Positions 27,925 through 36,890 of a stretch of 64,000 nt of DNA are shown one piece after another. How positions within the stretch are numbered: position 1 is the stretch's first letter; every line of letters starts with the position of its first letter. Source of the stretch: Ustilago trichophora (taxonomy: Eukaryota > Basidiomycota > Ustilaginomycetes > Ustilaginales > Ustilaginaceae); the NCBI GenBank assembly GCA_900323505.1, contig OOIN01000001.1:868001-932000 (forward strand), in the 5' to 3' direction. The position numbers and the translations under genes are program-made. The notes under the pieces are model-generated. The model saw only the letters and a program-made list of their open reading frames with translations, did no database searches and was not told the origin of the DNA.

Positions 27925-29685
27925 TTAATCCTGCATCTCGTCATCGTCATCTTCGTCATCGTCGTCGTCTTCGATTCTGACGATTCCATCGCCTCTGCTT
28001 GGCTCGGTACCGTCCAAATCGACCTTTACGTCACCTTGCAACTTTCTCAATCTATCGCCGAAAGTCTTGCGGACACCGGCGTTACTGAGGGAGTTGAATG
28101 CTTGGAGTTGACCTGCGCTTCCGGCAGCTGCGAGGGTTAGAGGATCGTTGGGGCTGAATTTTGCCGCGAAGATCTTTCCGATTCCGAGATCTCGACTGAG
28201 TACCAGGTTGATAGCGCTTGGATTGGAGGCTGGAGTTTCGCCAGAGGAGATGTTCCAAAGTTTGACGGTACGATCGGAAGAAGCGGTGAGGATGCACCCT
28301 GGAATGTGGGGGCTGATGTCTACGGATGTAGCAGCGGTGTCGTGTGCTTGAAGCGTCCATAGGGCTGTTGAGGGTTGACGGATATCGAACGATTGAACAA
28401 GACCGGATTCGAGAGAGCATAGGAAAGATGTGGAGGATTCAGACCATCCGTTCCAAACGACGGATTCAACATCGGATCCAATCGAGATGGTTGCAGAAGC
28501 AGTATCGGGTGTGCGCGTATCAAAGATGCGAATGGTTTTATCGTACGATCCAGTCAGAAGCACGGCAGGGTTGGCGGTGGTGTTGACACCAGATCCACCA
28601 ACGGCTTTGCATTGCCATGCGACGGATTGCACTTTATCCGTGTGTGCGGTGAACGATCGAAATGCGGTAGAAGATTCCGAGGTGTGTGGGCGAGAGAGGT
28701 CCCACAACTTGACGGTGCAGTCGGCAGATGCGGATGCGAGAAGGTTGCGAGCGATGGGATTCCAAGAGAGCGAAAGGACGGCGTCGACGTGGTAGGCATC
28801 GTTGGCAATGCGAGCTTTGGATTGCTTGCGCTTCTTCTTTCCCGTTCCCAAGGGAGCATTGAGGGCGTCAGTCTCGGACTTGCGCCCGAGAATGGCATCG
28901 GGATACATGCCATCGACAACGTCCATTGACCACACTTCGATCTCAGGGTCCATGGTGCCGACTGCGATAAAGTTGCCTACTTCTCCCGGGGGTTTAGTTT
29001 GGGCAGACTCGTTCTGGTCTGCGCTGCTTCGAGCTGGAGTGTAATCGAGCCATTCCAAGCAAAGCGGGAAGGAGGGAAGCATGAGATCGTGATGCACATA
29101 GAGGTTGGAATCGTTCGCGGCGTAGATGTGTGCCTCAAGCTGGGATACGTCATCCTCAGTCTTTGCCGTGATGATAAAGTTGTCGGTGGGGTAGACTTCG
29201 AGCTCCTCACGTTCCTCCTCGTCATCTTTCTCTGCGTCGTCTTGGACCGTCACGTAGGGGTCTTCTTCGTTTGACTGGTAGACGGCCAGACCTCGAATGT
29301 TGCTGAATGCTCCAGCAGTGGCTTCGGCAGCACCGTCAGTGTTGTCATCGTCGTACTCGTCCAAGTTGTAGCGGGAAAGATCATCGGGATCCTCCTTGCC
29401 CTCACCAGCAGGCGCAGCGGGCGCATCGTCCATGGCATCATCACCATCTTCATCCTTCCACTCCTCCTCGTCGTCATCATCTCCAGCATCGTCGCCGGTG
29501 TTGGGTGCAAAAGGGTCCTTGCCACGTGCAATGTCTCGCTGAGCACGCTCAAGTTGAGCTTTGGCATCTTCGAATTGGACATTGGCCATCTTGGAGACTC
29601 GGTCCATCTCGTCATCGTCCAAGACGTATTTCTTGGGATGGGGGAGCGACTTCCCCCTTGCTATCCACTGAATGGCGCTGATCAT
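27925..29685 (-). CDS. PWP1: Pwp1-like WD40 ribosome-biogenesis protein
   Basis: This 586-residue protein begins MISAIQWIARGKSLPHPKKY, the conserved opening of Pwp1. An acidic segment follows, then WD40 repeats, with clear examples in LLASASADCTVKLWDL, LLTGSYDKTIRIFDTR and LTASSDRTVKLWNI. The C terminus is a short acidic tail. Pwp1 acts in the nucleolus during 60S subunit maturation and rRNA processing. The ATG at 29685 is the conserved start. It shares a 466-base divergent promoter with the Rpf2 gene, another 60S factor, and converges with the LisH gene, 166 bases stop to stop. Confidence 0.93.
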   Translation of the reverse strand: MISAIQWIARGKSLPHPKKYVLDDDEMDRVSKMANVQFEDAKAQLERAQRDIARGKDPFAPNTGDDAGDDDDEEEWKDEDGDDAMDDAPAAPAGEGKEDPDDLSRYNLDEYDDDNTDGAAEATAGAFSNIRGLAVYQSNEEDPYVTVQDDAEKDDEEEREELEVYPTDNFIITAKTEDDVSQLEAHIYAANDSNLYVHHDLMLPSFPLCLEWLDYTPARSSADQNESAQTKPPGEVGNFIAVGTMDPEIEVWSMDVVDGMYPDAILGRKSETDALNAPLGTGKKKRKQSKARIANDAYHVDAVLSLSWNPIARNLLASASADCTVKLWDLSRPHTSESSTAFRSFTAHTDKVQSVAWQCKAVGGSGVNTTANPAVLLTGSYDKTIRIFDTRTPDTASATISIGSDVESVVWNGWSESSTSFLCSLESGLVQSFDIRQPSTALWTLQAHDTAATSVDISPHIPGCILTASSDRTVKLWNISSGETPASNPSAINLVLSRDLGIGKIFAAKFSPNDPLTLAAAGSAGQLQAFNSLSNAGVRKTFGDRLRKLQGDVKVDLDGTEPSRGDGIVRIEDDDDDEDDDDEMQD

Positions 29686-30151
29686 CCTTCCCGGTACGCC
29701 TTCCTTGCGTGTGTGTGGGTGTGTGGGTGATGGGAAGGTTTTGTGGTCGATGAGGGAGCAAAAGAAGAAACCTCAAAGCCCAGTGTGGGCTTTGTGCACT
29801 GTGCTGCAGTGTCGACTTTTTTTCTTTGGAAGAAAAGAAAAGAAAAGAAAAAAAAAAAAAAAAAAAAGTGGAGCAGATGCCGCCAAAAATTTAAGAATGC
29901 ATGGCCAAATTTGGCTTACATAAGCAGAATTTTGGGCGCGAGGGAAAGGGTTTTGCAGCGCTTTCTCTGGGATTTTTTTTTTTCTTCCAGGGTTTTGCGG
30001 AGTGGGCTTCTAAACTGCTTCTTGGGATTCGACTGTCATCCTCGATTCACCACCACCATTCGTGTCGTCACCTTTCTTGCCAAACAAAGCTCGGTGAATT
30101 TTTAGACAGGACAGCTTTCTATACCACTACCGCCTCCTACAAAGTGTCACG
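29686..30151. promoter_or_regulatory. Shared divergent promoter of PWP1 and RPF2
   Basis: This 466-base region lies between two ribosome-biogenesis start codons. It contains CGATGAG at 29748-29754, the core of the fungal PAC motif, and AAAAATTT at 29885-29892, the core of the RRPE motif. Both motifs are known to drive ribosome-biogenesis genes in yeasts. A 20-A run lies at 29848-29867 and may exclude nucleosomes. Confidence 0.6.
29848..29867. repeat. Poly(A) tract (20 A)
   Basis: An uninterrupted A run preceded by AGAAAAG repeats, centred in the PWP1/RPF2 promoter. Stiff dA:dT tracts of this kind commonly mark nucleosome-depleted promoters. Confidence 0.8.
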
Positions 30152-31450
30152 ATGATTCGCGTGGCCAAGCCCAAAAACGCTCGCTCCAAGCGAGCCCTCG
30201 AAAAGCGTCAAGCACGAGAGTACGAAGCTGCCAAAACCGCCATCTTTGTCAAAGGTCCTCATTCGTCCAACCGTCTCAACATCGCCTTGACCGAACTGAA
30301 CCTTCTCAAGAAACCCGATTCCATCTCGTTCAACAAGAAAAACGAAGCCTTGCCGTTTGAAGACACCTCCTCGTTCGAGTTCTGGAGTGGGAAAAACGAT
30401 GCCAGTCTCTTCATGTTTGGCAATTCTCAAAAGAAGAGGCCGGACAACTTGACTTGGGTTCGAATGTTTGATGGAGCCGTGTTGGATATGATCGAAATGG
30501 GTGTTGTAGCAGCGAAAGGTATGGCCGAGTTTAAGGGGGTCAAGAGTAGACCGGGCGTGGGGATGAGACCTTTGTTTCACTTCAGTGGTCCTCAGTTTAC
30601 CACACCGGTGGATGCTACGAGTAGTATGATTGCGGGAAGTGAAGGAACGGAGCATGATCCTACGGGAGCTTATCAGCAGTTTAAGAGTATGTTGTTGGAT
30701 TTTTACAGGGGAGAGGAGTTGAAGACGAATCAGATTGCTCTTAGTGGATTGCAGCATGTCATCTGTGTTACTGCTGCACCCACCGATAGCTCCAGTTCCA
30801 AGCCAAACGAGACAACACAGTCCAGCGCCAACGGTGGAGGAGATACGCTTGCTGATCTTTACAAAGCTGCAGGTCTCACTCCCAACGGAACCGTTGTTAC
30901 TCCTTCCACATCTTCCACCGTCTCCTCGCCCGCTGGCACTCTGATTCACTTCCGAGTCTACACGATCCAGCTTTTGGCCAGTGGATCCAAAATCCCTCGA
31001 GTAGAGCTGCAGGAATGCGGACCATCCTTCGATTTCCAACTGCGTCGTCGTCGTCCTGCAAGCATCGACATGCTCAACCAGGCCTTGCGTCGTCCCAAGA
31101 CTCAGGCCGAGAAGAACAGACAGGGCAAGGAGGGCGTCAAGAAGAACATTGAGACCGACGACATGGGTGATACCGTGGGTAGGATTCACGTTGGTAAGCA
31201 GGATCTCTCCGGTTTGCAGACGAGAAAGATGAAGGGTTTGAAGAAGCATCTCGATCCAAATGCCAGCAGCGGTGACGAGGACGAGGAGGACAGTGGAGAG
31301 GAGGGTTTCGAGGGTGACAGCGATGATGAGGAGCTGGAGATGGACGATATGACCATGTACAGCGCTGGCGAAGATGAGGATGATGATGAAGAGGAGGAAG
31401 AGGAAGAGGAGGAGGAGGAGGCTACTCCAGCGAAGAGGAGAAGATCCTAA
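30152..31450 (+). CDS. RPF2: Rpf2-like Brix-domain 60S assembly factor
   Basis: The 432-residue protein starts MIRVAKPKNARSKRALEKRQ, the conserved Rpf2 N terminus. The Brix domain follows (about 28-275), including LFMFGNSQKKRPDNLTWVRMF, the FHFSGPQF segment and GLQHVICV. Rpf2 with Rrs1 recruits the 5S RNP to pre-60S particles. A Ser/Thr/Gly-rich insertion of about 55 residues interrupts the Brix domain near residues 210-265. The C-terminal tail is long and very acidic (residues about 370-425), ending in a basic KRRRS. This makes it longer than the yeast protein. The start is fixed by the conserved N terminus. Confidence 0.95.
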   Translation: MIRVAKPKNARSKRALEKRQAREYEAAKTAIFVKGPHSSNRLNIALTELNLLKKPDSISFNKKNEALPFEDTSSFEFWSGKNDASLFMFGNSQKKRPDNLTWVRMFDGAVLDMIEMGVVAAKGMAEFKGVKSRPGVGMRPLFHFSGPQFTTPVDATSSMIAGSEGTEHDPTGAYQQFKSMLLDFYRGEELKTNQIALSGLQHVICVTAAPTDSSSSKPNETTQSSANGGGDTLADLYKAAGLTPNGTVVTPSTSSTVSSPAGTLIHFRVYTIQLLASGSKIPRVELQECGPSFDFQLRRRRPASIDMLNQALRRPKTQAEKNRQGKEGVKKNIETDDMGDTVGRIHVGKQDLSGLQTRKMKGLKKHLDPNASSGDEDEEDSGEEGFEGDSDDEELEMDDMTMYSAGEDEDDDEEEEEEEEEEEATPAKRRRS

Positions 31451-31658
31451 TCGCACACCACCATAGCTCTCATTCATGTCCACGCACATTTGTCTCAAGG
31501 TTTCCCATCTCAATGTACTTTTCACACCTTTTCCACTGCGCACATCAAGATTCTTTCCAAGCGATCCGGAAGTCATTCTTCCAGCGTATGATGTCATGAA
31601 ACATTCCGATTTGAAGCTCTTGAGCGTGTCTACAAAGCCTGAGCTCTCTTGAGCAGGA

Positions 31659-33617
31659 TCAATCCTCCTTCAGCCAAGCCTTCACAAAGTTGACCTGCTG
31701 TTCGTGAATCAACCTCACCCTCTCTGGCGTCTTCTTCGCATCCTTAACACCATTCTCGTCGCAATGATGCCAGCAATCAGCGATGAGCTTAAACGGCCTC
31801 TGAATAGTATCCGCCCTTGCGCCGCCATAGGCAAATTCTTCACTGTGAACCGTTGCCGGTCTCCAAGGGTCGAATTGACCATCGACGAATGCGAGTCTGT
31901 CGACTGCGAGGTGGAAGTTGCCGAGTTTGTTAACTTCGTCGATGTCGGGACGGTCTGGCATGGTGTAGTGCTCTCCAGCTGGGAAGCCCTTTTCGCAGAT
32001 CTCGTGCGCATAGGCATAGTCGAGCAGGGTCGAGACTAGTTTGGGACCGGACGAGATGAAATACTTGCTTTTACCATCGGGGGTGGGGAGATATTGAGGT
32101 ACGGGGGGTGCAGTCATGATGTATCCCCACGTGGAGCAGTATTGGAATGTCCAAGCTCGTCCGGCGGAAAGTTTGGCCTCGGAGGCGAAAGCGTCGTAGT
32201 CGGTTCCGAAGCACTCGTCTGCAGAGGCACCCGACGAGCCGTCCTCACCCTGTGTGCAAGGTTGGACGTAGTTTGTGCGAATGTAGTGGGCGTACGCGTG
32301 CACTTCTCGGGAGACAGAGAAGCCTTGGGATACCAAACGAGCGCTGGGGGAGTCGGAGGGATAGCTGCCATTGGCACCGTAAGTGGTGAGGACGTCGCAG
32401 AATTCGCCAAACTCGGTAGAGCTTACAGCAGGATCCCAGTTGAGGCTCTGGAAAGCACCGAGAGGGTAGGTGTTGAGGTTGGCCAGATCGCCCAAGTTGG
32501 TCAAACCCTCAAGACCGAATAGCTCAAGCAGCTTTTCGGTTCGGTTGGCGTCTCGTTCGGGCTGATCGCCACCGGTGAGCGGGTTGGGCGCCACAATCTC
32601 ATCGATTCCAGCAATCGCTGCCTGAATAGCCTGACTGCAGTTGGTGGGGGCACCGCGGCCAATAGGGTAGAAGTATTCTGGAAACTCGTCTACAGCCGTT
32701 ACAACAGCACTGGAGGCAATGGCACCGTGTACAAGCTCCGGGTAGAGCAGACGCATGTGGGCGGCACGTCCACCTGGGTAGCTTCCGCCATAGTAGATGA
32801 TCTTGCGCTTCTCAGTGTTGTCCGTGCCCGGAATGTTTAGATTGCGAATGAACTCTGCCGAGTCTTCCAGAGCCTGCTTGTTGGTGAGCCAACGAAGCTG
32901 GTCGACACCCCAAGCATCGCCTGGGCCGAGCTCGGTACGATTGGGCAGCGAAGTTCCGTAATACCGGTGTTCGAGGACGATACCGACACCACCAGTGGCC
33001 TTGGAGAGAATGTCGAGAATGCCAGTGTCGAGGAAAGGGATACGGGCCGTAGCATCGGCCTCACCACTGTCGAGGATGTAGATGGGTACAGCTTCGCCGT
33101 TCTTGCGAGCAGAAGCGGGCTTGTAGTGTCGAGTCGAGTAGAAGAAGCGCTGGTCGAACTGGGCCTGTGTGGTATTGTCAAAATGATCCAGAGGTTGTTT
33201 GTGATAGGCTGGCTCCTTGATGTTGTGTTTGCTCTTCTTGGAAGCAGAGACGACGTCTGCGGCAAGATAGTCGATGTACTTGGCCAGGGTCGATCCGACA
33301 CCCTGTTGAAGAGAGAGACCGCCACGGAAAGCAGTCCAGACTCGGTCGAACATGTGCTTGTCGCTGTCGCCAGTCGACTCGGCAGCTGCATGCTGCATTT
33401 GCTCCTGTTGCTTCTTGTACCTTCGTTCGAGCATGCGCTGGAATCCATCCATGCGTCGAGGAGTCGAATGAGTCAGACGCTCAGCGCTGATGTGATGGGC
33501 TACATCCACCAGAGACTCGGACGAGCCCGACATGGGCACAGCACTTGTTCCCGTGCCAAGGGCAGACAGGCTCAACGCCAGAGCCAACCATGGCGTGAGC
33601 GAGATAGCGAGCTTCAT
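31659..33617 (-). CDS. Secreted serine peptidase, family S28
   Basis: From ATG 33617 the protein has 652 residues and begins with a signal peptide (MKLAISLTPWLALALSLSAL, cleavage likely after TSA). A prodomain-like region precedes the alpha/beta-hydrolase core. The nucleophile is Ser279 in YYGGSYPGG. Asp583 in DGQFDPWRP and a His at 617 or 618 (DCWHHCDENG) complete the likely triad. The YHKQPLDHFDNTTQAQFDQR opening of the core is typical of S28. Family members are prolyl carboxy- or dipeptidyl-type exopeptidases that cleave after proline. Several N-glycosylation sites fit secretion. The frame continues upstream to a TTG, but only ATG 33617 gives a signal peptide at the N terminus. Confidence 0.9.
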   Translation of the reverse strand: MKLAISLTPWLALALSLSALGTGTSAVPMSGSSESLVDVAHHISAERLTHSTPRRMDGFQRMLERRYKKQQEQMQHAAAESTGDSDKHMFDRVWTAFRGGLSLQQGVGSTLAKYIDYLAADVVSASKKSKHNIKEPAYHKQPLDHFDNTTQAQFDQRFFYSTRHYKPASARKNGEAVPIYILDSGEADATARIPFLDTGILDILSKATGGVGIVLEHRYYGTSLPNRTELGPGDAWGVDQLRWLTNKQALEDSAEFIRNLNIPGTDNTEKRKIIYYGGSYPGGRAAHMRLLYPELVHGAIASSAVVTAVDEFPEYFYPIGRGAPTNCSQAIQAAIAGIDEIVAPNPLTGGDQPERDANRTEKLLELFGLEGLTNLGDLANLNTYPLGAFQSLNWDPAVSSTEFGEFCDVLTTYGANGSYPSDSPSARLVSQGFSVSREVHAYAHYIRTNYVQPCTQGEDGSSGASADECFGTDYDAFASEAKLSAGRAWTFQYCSTWGYIMTAPPVPQYLPTPDGKSKYFISSGPKLVSTLLDYAYAHEICEKGFPAGEHYTMPDRPDIDEVNKLGNFHLAVDRLAFVDGQFDPWRPATVHSEEFAYGGARADTIQRPFKLIADCWHHCDENGVKDAKKTPERVRLIHEQQVNFVKAWLKED

Positions 33618-34944
33618 TGTCAAAGAGTACTTGGTAAAACTGCTCTGAACCGATCGGCGTCGGTTGCCTTTGTGTGAGCAGATGTTGTTGATGTTGGTGG
33701 AGGAGAGAGAAAGGCACACGATCCGCAGCAGGCTGCTTAGCATCCAAAGTCGGAGTTTTGCAAAAGGCCTCGCCCGTGTGATCGGCTTTCGGTAGATAGC
33801 CGAAAAGGTTAGGAGGGTTCCCCAAAAGGGATCACGACTCCTTGTCAATCAACATCGGAAGTCACCGATCCGGTCTTGAGCCGCTTTTTGGGACGAGGGG
33901 ACGTGCGAGGTTGCACCCTGCAGGTCGAGATAGGAGGCTCAGTACAGTAACTAACTGTAACTTTGGGTTCGAGTTTCCGCATTTTGACGTGATCTGCATC
34001 GAGGCATGCCTTGAAAAATTGACCGAATAAAATCGCCTCACTCCTGTTCTCAAGAGGATCATCCACCGAGCTCTTTCCCCTGGATTGCGTTCAACGGTTT
34101 GTCATCGTCTAGAAAAACCCAGCTCACTGCGACCCTCGTGCATTGTCCAGAGTTTTGCAAATGCACGGCCAGTAGAACAAATTAGGCTACACTCTCGAAC
34201 ATCGAGGATTGACAGTTAGAGTATCACTGGGGTCGGGTCCCGCCGTAACCCTGAGGTTGAGTTGGCTCTTTCCTTCTCTCGCCATGCTCATCGAGAAACC
34301 CGAGGTCGCGGCGAGGTCGCGGTGGGCTTCTCAGATTCTTTGAGCAGCCAGATGCATCATGCTTCCGGATGCGCCGACAGGTCATCTGACCGCGACTTGG
34401 TAGCTGATCATGATCTATCGAGAGCATAGGTTGATTGCATGAGAGTTCGTACATCGTGAAGCGCAGGCACACAACTGACAAGGGCACAGGGAAAGACAAA
34501 GAAGCCAGTGTAAAGGATGAGGGGGAGAAAGTCAAGCGCGTTCAATCGTACATCGGTACACACCTTCGACACCAAGTCTGTCATGCTCATCTTGCATTGC
34601 AGAGAGCAAGCATAGCCTGAATGATACTAGAGTGTTGAAATGGCGAACGACGGGTGCACGAATGGACGCAGAGTGATGCTGAAGTCAAGTACAGGTCGGA
34701 ACCGTCGATGCAGTGAGAGTGCGCCGCCATGCCACTAGATGCAACTTGCTCGAGGATACAGGATCCCACGGCAGTTCGTTACTGAACGACACGGATCTGT
34801 ACTGCTGCTGCTGCTGCGATCGAAACGGCCAGCCGACCGACGCTGGTGAAAGGAATAGAAGACGGTAAGGTGCAATGGCGACACGTGGACAAGCAAAGGG
34901 TGGCTTCAAGAAGGGCAGACCCAGGCACGGCTGGATGGGTATGT
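33618..34944 (-). other. Intergenic region between Cdc42 and the S28 peptidase
   Basis: These 1327 bases hold the promoter of the S28 gene and the 3' flank of Cdc42. One TACAGTA heptamer lies at 33943-33949, next to a related AACTGTA. No gene is supported; the small open frames show no family features. Confidence 0.5.
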
Positions 34945-35520
34945 TTAGAGAATGGCGCACTTGGACTTCTTGCGGATCACAGGTGGCTCGAGTGCAGCCA
35001 CGATGGCCTCGTCGAATACGTTTTTCAATCCCTTCTGTGTAAGCGCCGAGCACTCGACGTACTTGACCGCACCCAACTCTCTCGCCAATCGCTCACCAGC
35101 CTCAAAGGGAACGGGACGCTGCTTTGAACGTGCCAGCTTCTCGATAACGGCGTGGTCGTCTCGCAAATCCACCTGCGTACCCACAATCAGACAAGGCACA
35201 CCGGGACAGTGGTGATGCACCTCGGGGAACCACTTCTCCTTGACGTTTTCAAACGATGCTGGCGAGGTGACCGAAAAGCAGACGAGGAAGACGTCGGTCT
35301 GCGGGTATGAGAGCGGTCGAAGTCGGTCGTAGTCCTCCTGTCCGGCGGTATCGAAAAGACCGAGGGTGTATGGGTCCTCGCCGATCATGACGGTGACTGC
35401 ATAGTTGTCAAATACTGTGGGTACGTACTCCGAGGGAAACTTGTTGGTGGTGTACGAGATCAAAAGACAGGTCTTACCGACCGCACCGTCTCCGACGACG
35501 ACACACTTGATGGTCTGCAT
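34945..35520 (-). CDS. CDC42: Cdc42 Rho-family small GTPase
   Basis: This 191-residue single-exon GTPase has all family motifs: the P-loop GDGAVGKT (10-17), the effector loop YVPTVFDNY (32-40), [19 protein letters not shown] (57 onwards, with the catalytic Gln61), TQVDLRDD (115-122), the Rho insert near 122-135, and the C-terminal CAAX box CAIL preceded by KKSK. The Leu at the end predicts geranylgeranylation. [20 protein letters not shown] is diagnostic for Cdc42 rather than Rac1 or Rho1. In smut fungi Cdc42 controls cell separation and polarity at the plasma membrane. The absence of introns is notable for this gene family. Confidence 0.96.
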   Translation of the reverse strand: MQTIKCVVVGDGAVGKTCLLISYTTNKFPSEYVPTVFDNYAVTVMIGEDPYTLGLFDTAGQEDYDRLRPLSYPQTDVFLVCFSVTSPASFENVKEKWFPEVHHHCPGVPCLIVGTQVDLRDDHAVIEKLARSKQRPVPFEAGERLARELGAVKYVECSALTQKGLKNVFDEAIVAALEPPVIRKKSKCAIL

Positions 35521-36513
35521 GTTGCTTTTCTGTTGTGCCGATCAATCGTCAGGGAAAGGCGGAGCGTGGGAGAGAATGTCGAGGAAGATGAGCCGAAGGC
35601 AAAGTCAAGATGGGAGACAAGGAAGTTGACGAATGGCAAAACAACAGTGGAAAGGTCAGAAAAGATCCACCAAATTCGGAGTGTGTTACTATCGACTTCC
35701 GACAATCTTTCTTTTCGCGCCTGGCCCGAGTGTCAGCAACTGCAACGAAAGCTACCTCGACAATCCCAACGCCTCCACGCATGTTTGTCTTATGACCTGA
35801 GAGTTGACTAGAGGAACGACTCTTTCAACGGCCATACCGCGGCGGTCGTCTTTCGAGCACCAGGCCGAGTTGCAAGACAACCTTGAATGCAGAATGATGC
35901 GCGTAGGTCTTCCCAACTATCCCTGCTGTTGCTTTGTGTGGCGGTAGAGGAATGCAATACCATGCTGTCGATGCGGAGAGGTCGAAACTGAAGCGACCGA
36001 CACTTTGACCATGTTGAAGGATGACTTACGTTCTAAGGATGTGACGGGGTGATTTGCAGTTTATCGGTACCGTAGAGAGGCGCAGAGTGAGAACCTTGTG
36101 CGTCCGGCTTCGACTATGACGGATGGGTACGAAGAAAGGATGCAGTCGACAAGAGCTCCAAGATGGCTGGTTACGTGCCTTTGGACGATAGATCTGGTGT
36201 GGTCCAAGGAGATGCTGCGGACGCGATATGGGGCTGGAACAAGATCGCTGGACGACAATTGCAACTTCGATACGAGACGCGGGATGGCTGAGGGTGGAGG
36301 TGGAGATGATGCTGAGACCGAGGATGCCGGTGCTACAGATGAGAAGGTGGTAGTATCAAAGGTGATGCAAGGAAAGGATGGTTGGTGTTGAGTGTGATAT
36401 GGCTCGATTCGAGATTATGGAGGTCCCAACGACCCAAAACAGGCACTGAGCCGAGAGAGGGAGCGAGAGGGAGAGAGGGAGGGAAAGAGAAACAGTCTAG
36501 AGACGCGCGAGCA

Positions 36514-36547
36514 AGCAGCAGCAGCAACAGCAGCAACAGCAACAGCA
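36514..36547 (+). repeat. CAG/CAA trinucleotide repeat outside any gene
   Basis: A CAG/CAA-type repeat (AGCAGCAGCAACAGC units) of the kind that encodes polyglutamine in this genome, here with no supported reading frame around it. Confidence 0.75.
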
Positions 36548-36865
36548 AGAGCGGCCGAAGGAGTGCCACAGTCCAGGTTGACCGTAAATTGCAAGTACTG
36601 AGGCAAGCTGGCACTTAAGAGAGGCACACAGCTGCGAGTCTACCGAGGACGGGCAGACCAGCAGACGAGCAAGGGCGCGCGCTGCCAATTCAAAGACGCA
36701 AAAAAGAGGGTGCAATTTTGCTACGGAGCACGCCTCCGTTTTTGCCTCTTTTCGATTCATCAGGCAGAAAAGAGGCGCAAGTTTCTAAGGACAGGGCGAA
36801 ACGAGAAAAGGAAAGGGCGCTGCACCCCCACGCCAGCACCGCGCCCCTATGCAGACCGCCTAATT

Positions 36866-36890
36866 CGACTCGACTCGACTCGACTCGACT
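36866..36890 (+). repeat. (CGACT)5 pentanucleotide repeat
   Basis: Five perfect tandem CGACT units in the Cdc42/Sip5 intergenic region. Confidence 0.95.

Noticed and set aside
30137..31597. 486-codon open frame antisense to RPF2
   Set aside because: It mirrors the codon bias of RPF2, has no recognisable domain, and RPF2 is firmly identified on the other strand.
33618..33848. 77-residue N-terminal extension of the S28 peptidase
   Set aside because: The extension opens with TTG and would bury the signal peptide; ATG 33617 is the natural start.
33955..33985. GGTTCGAGTTTCC resembling a tRNA B box
   Set aside because: The conserved C at the end of the box is missing and no A box or cloverleaf can be drawn around it.
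35830..35850. GGCCATACC segment reminiscent of 5S rRNA
   Set aside because: Only the short core matches; the expected flanking 5S sequence and internal control region are absent.
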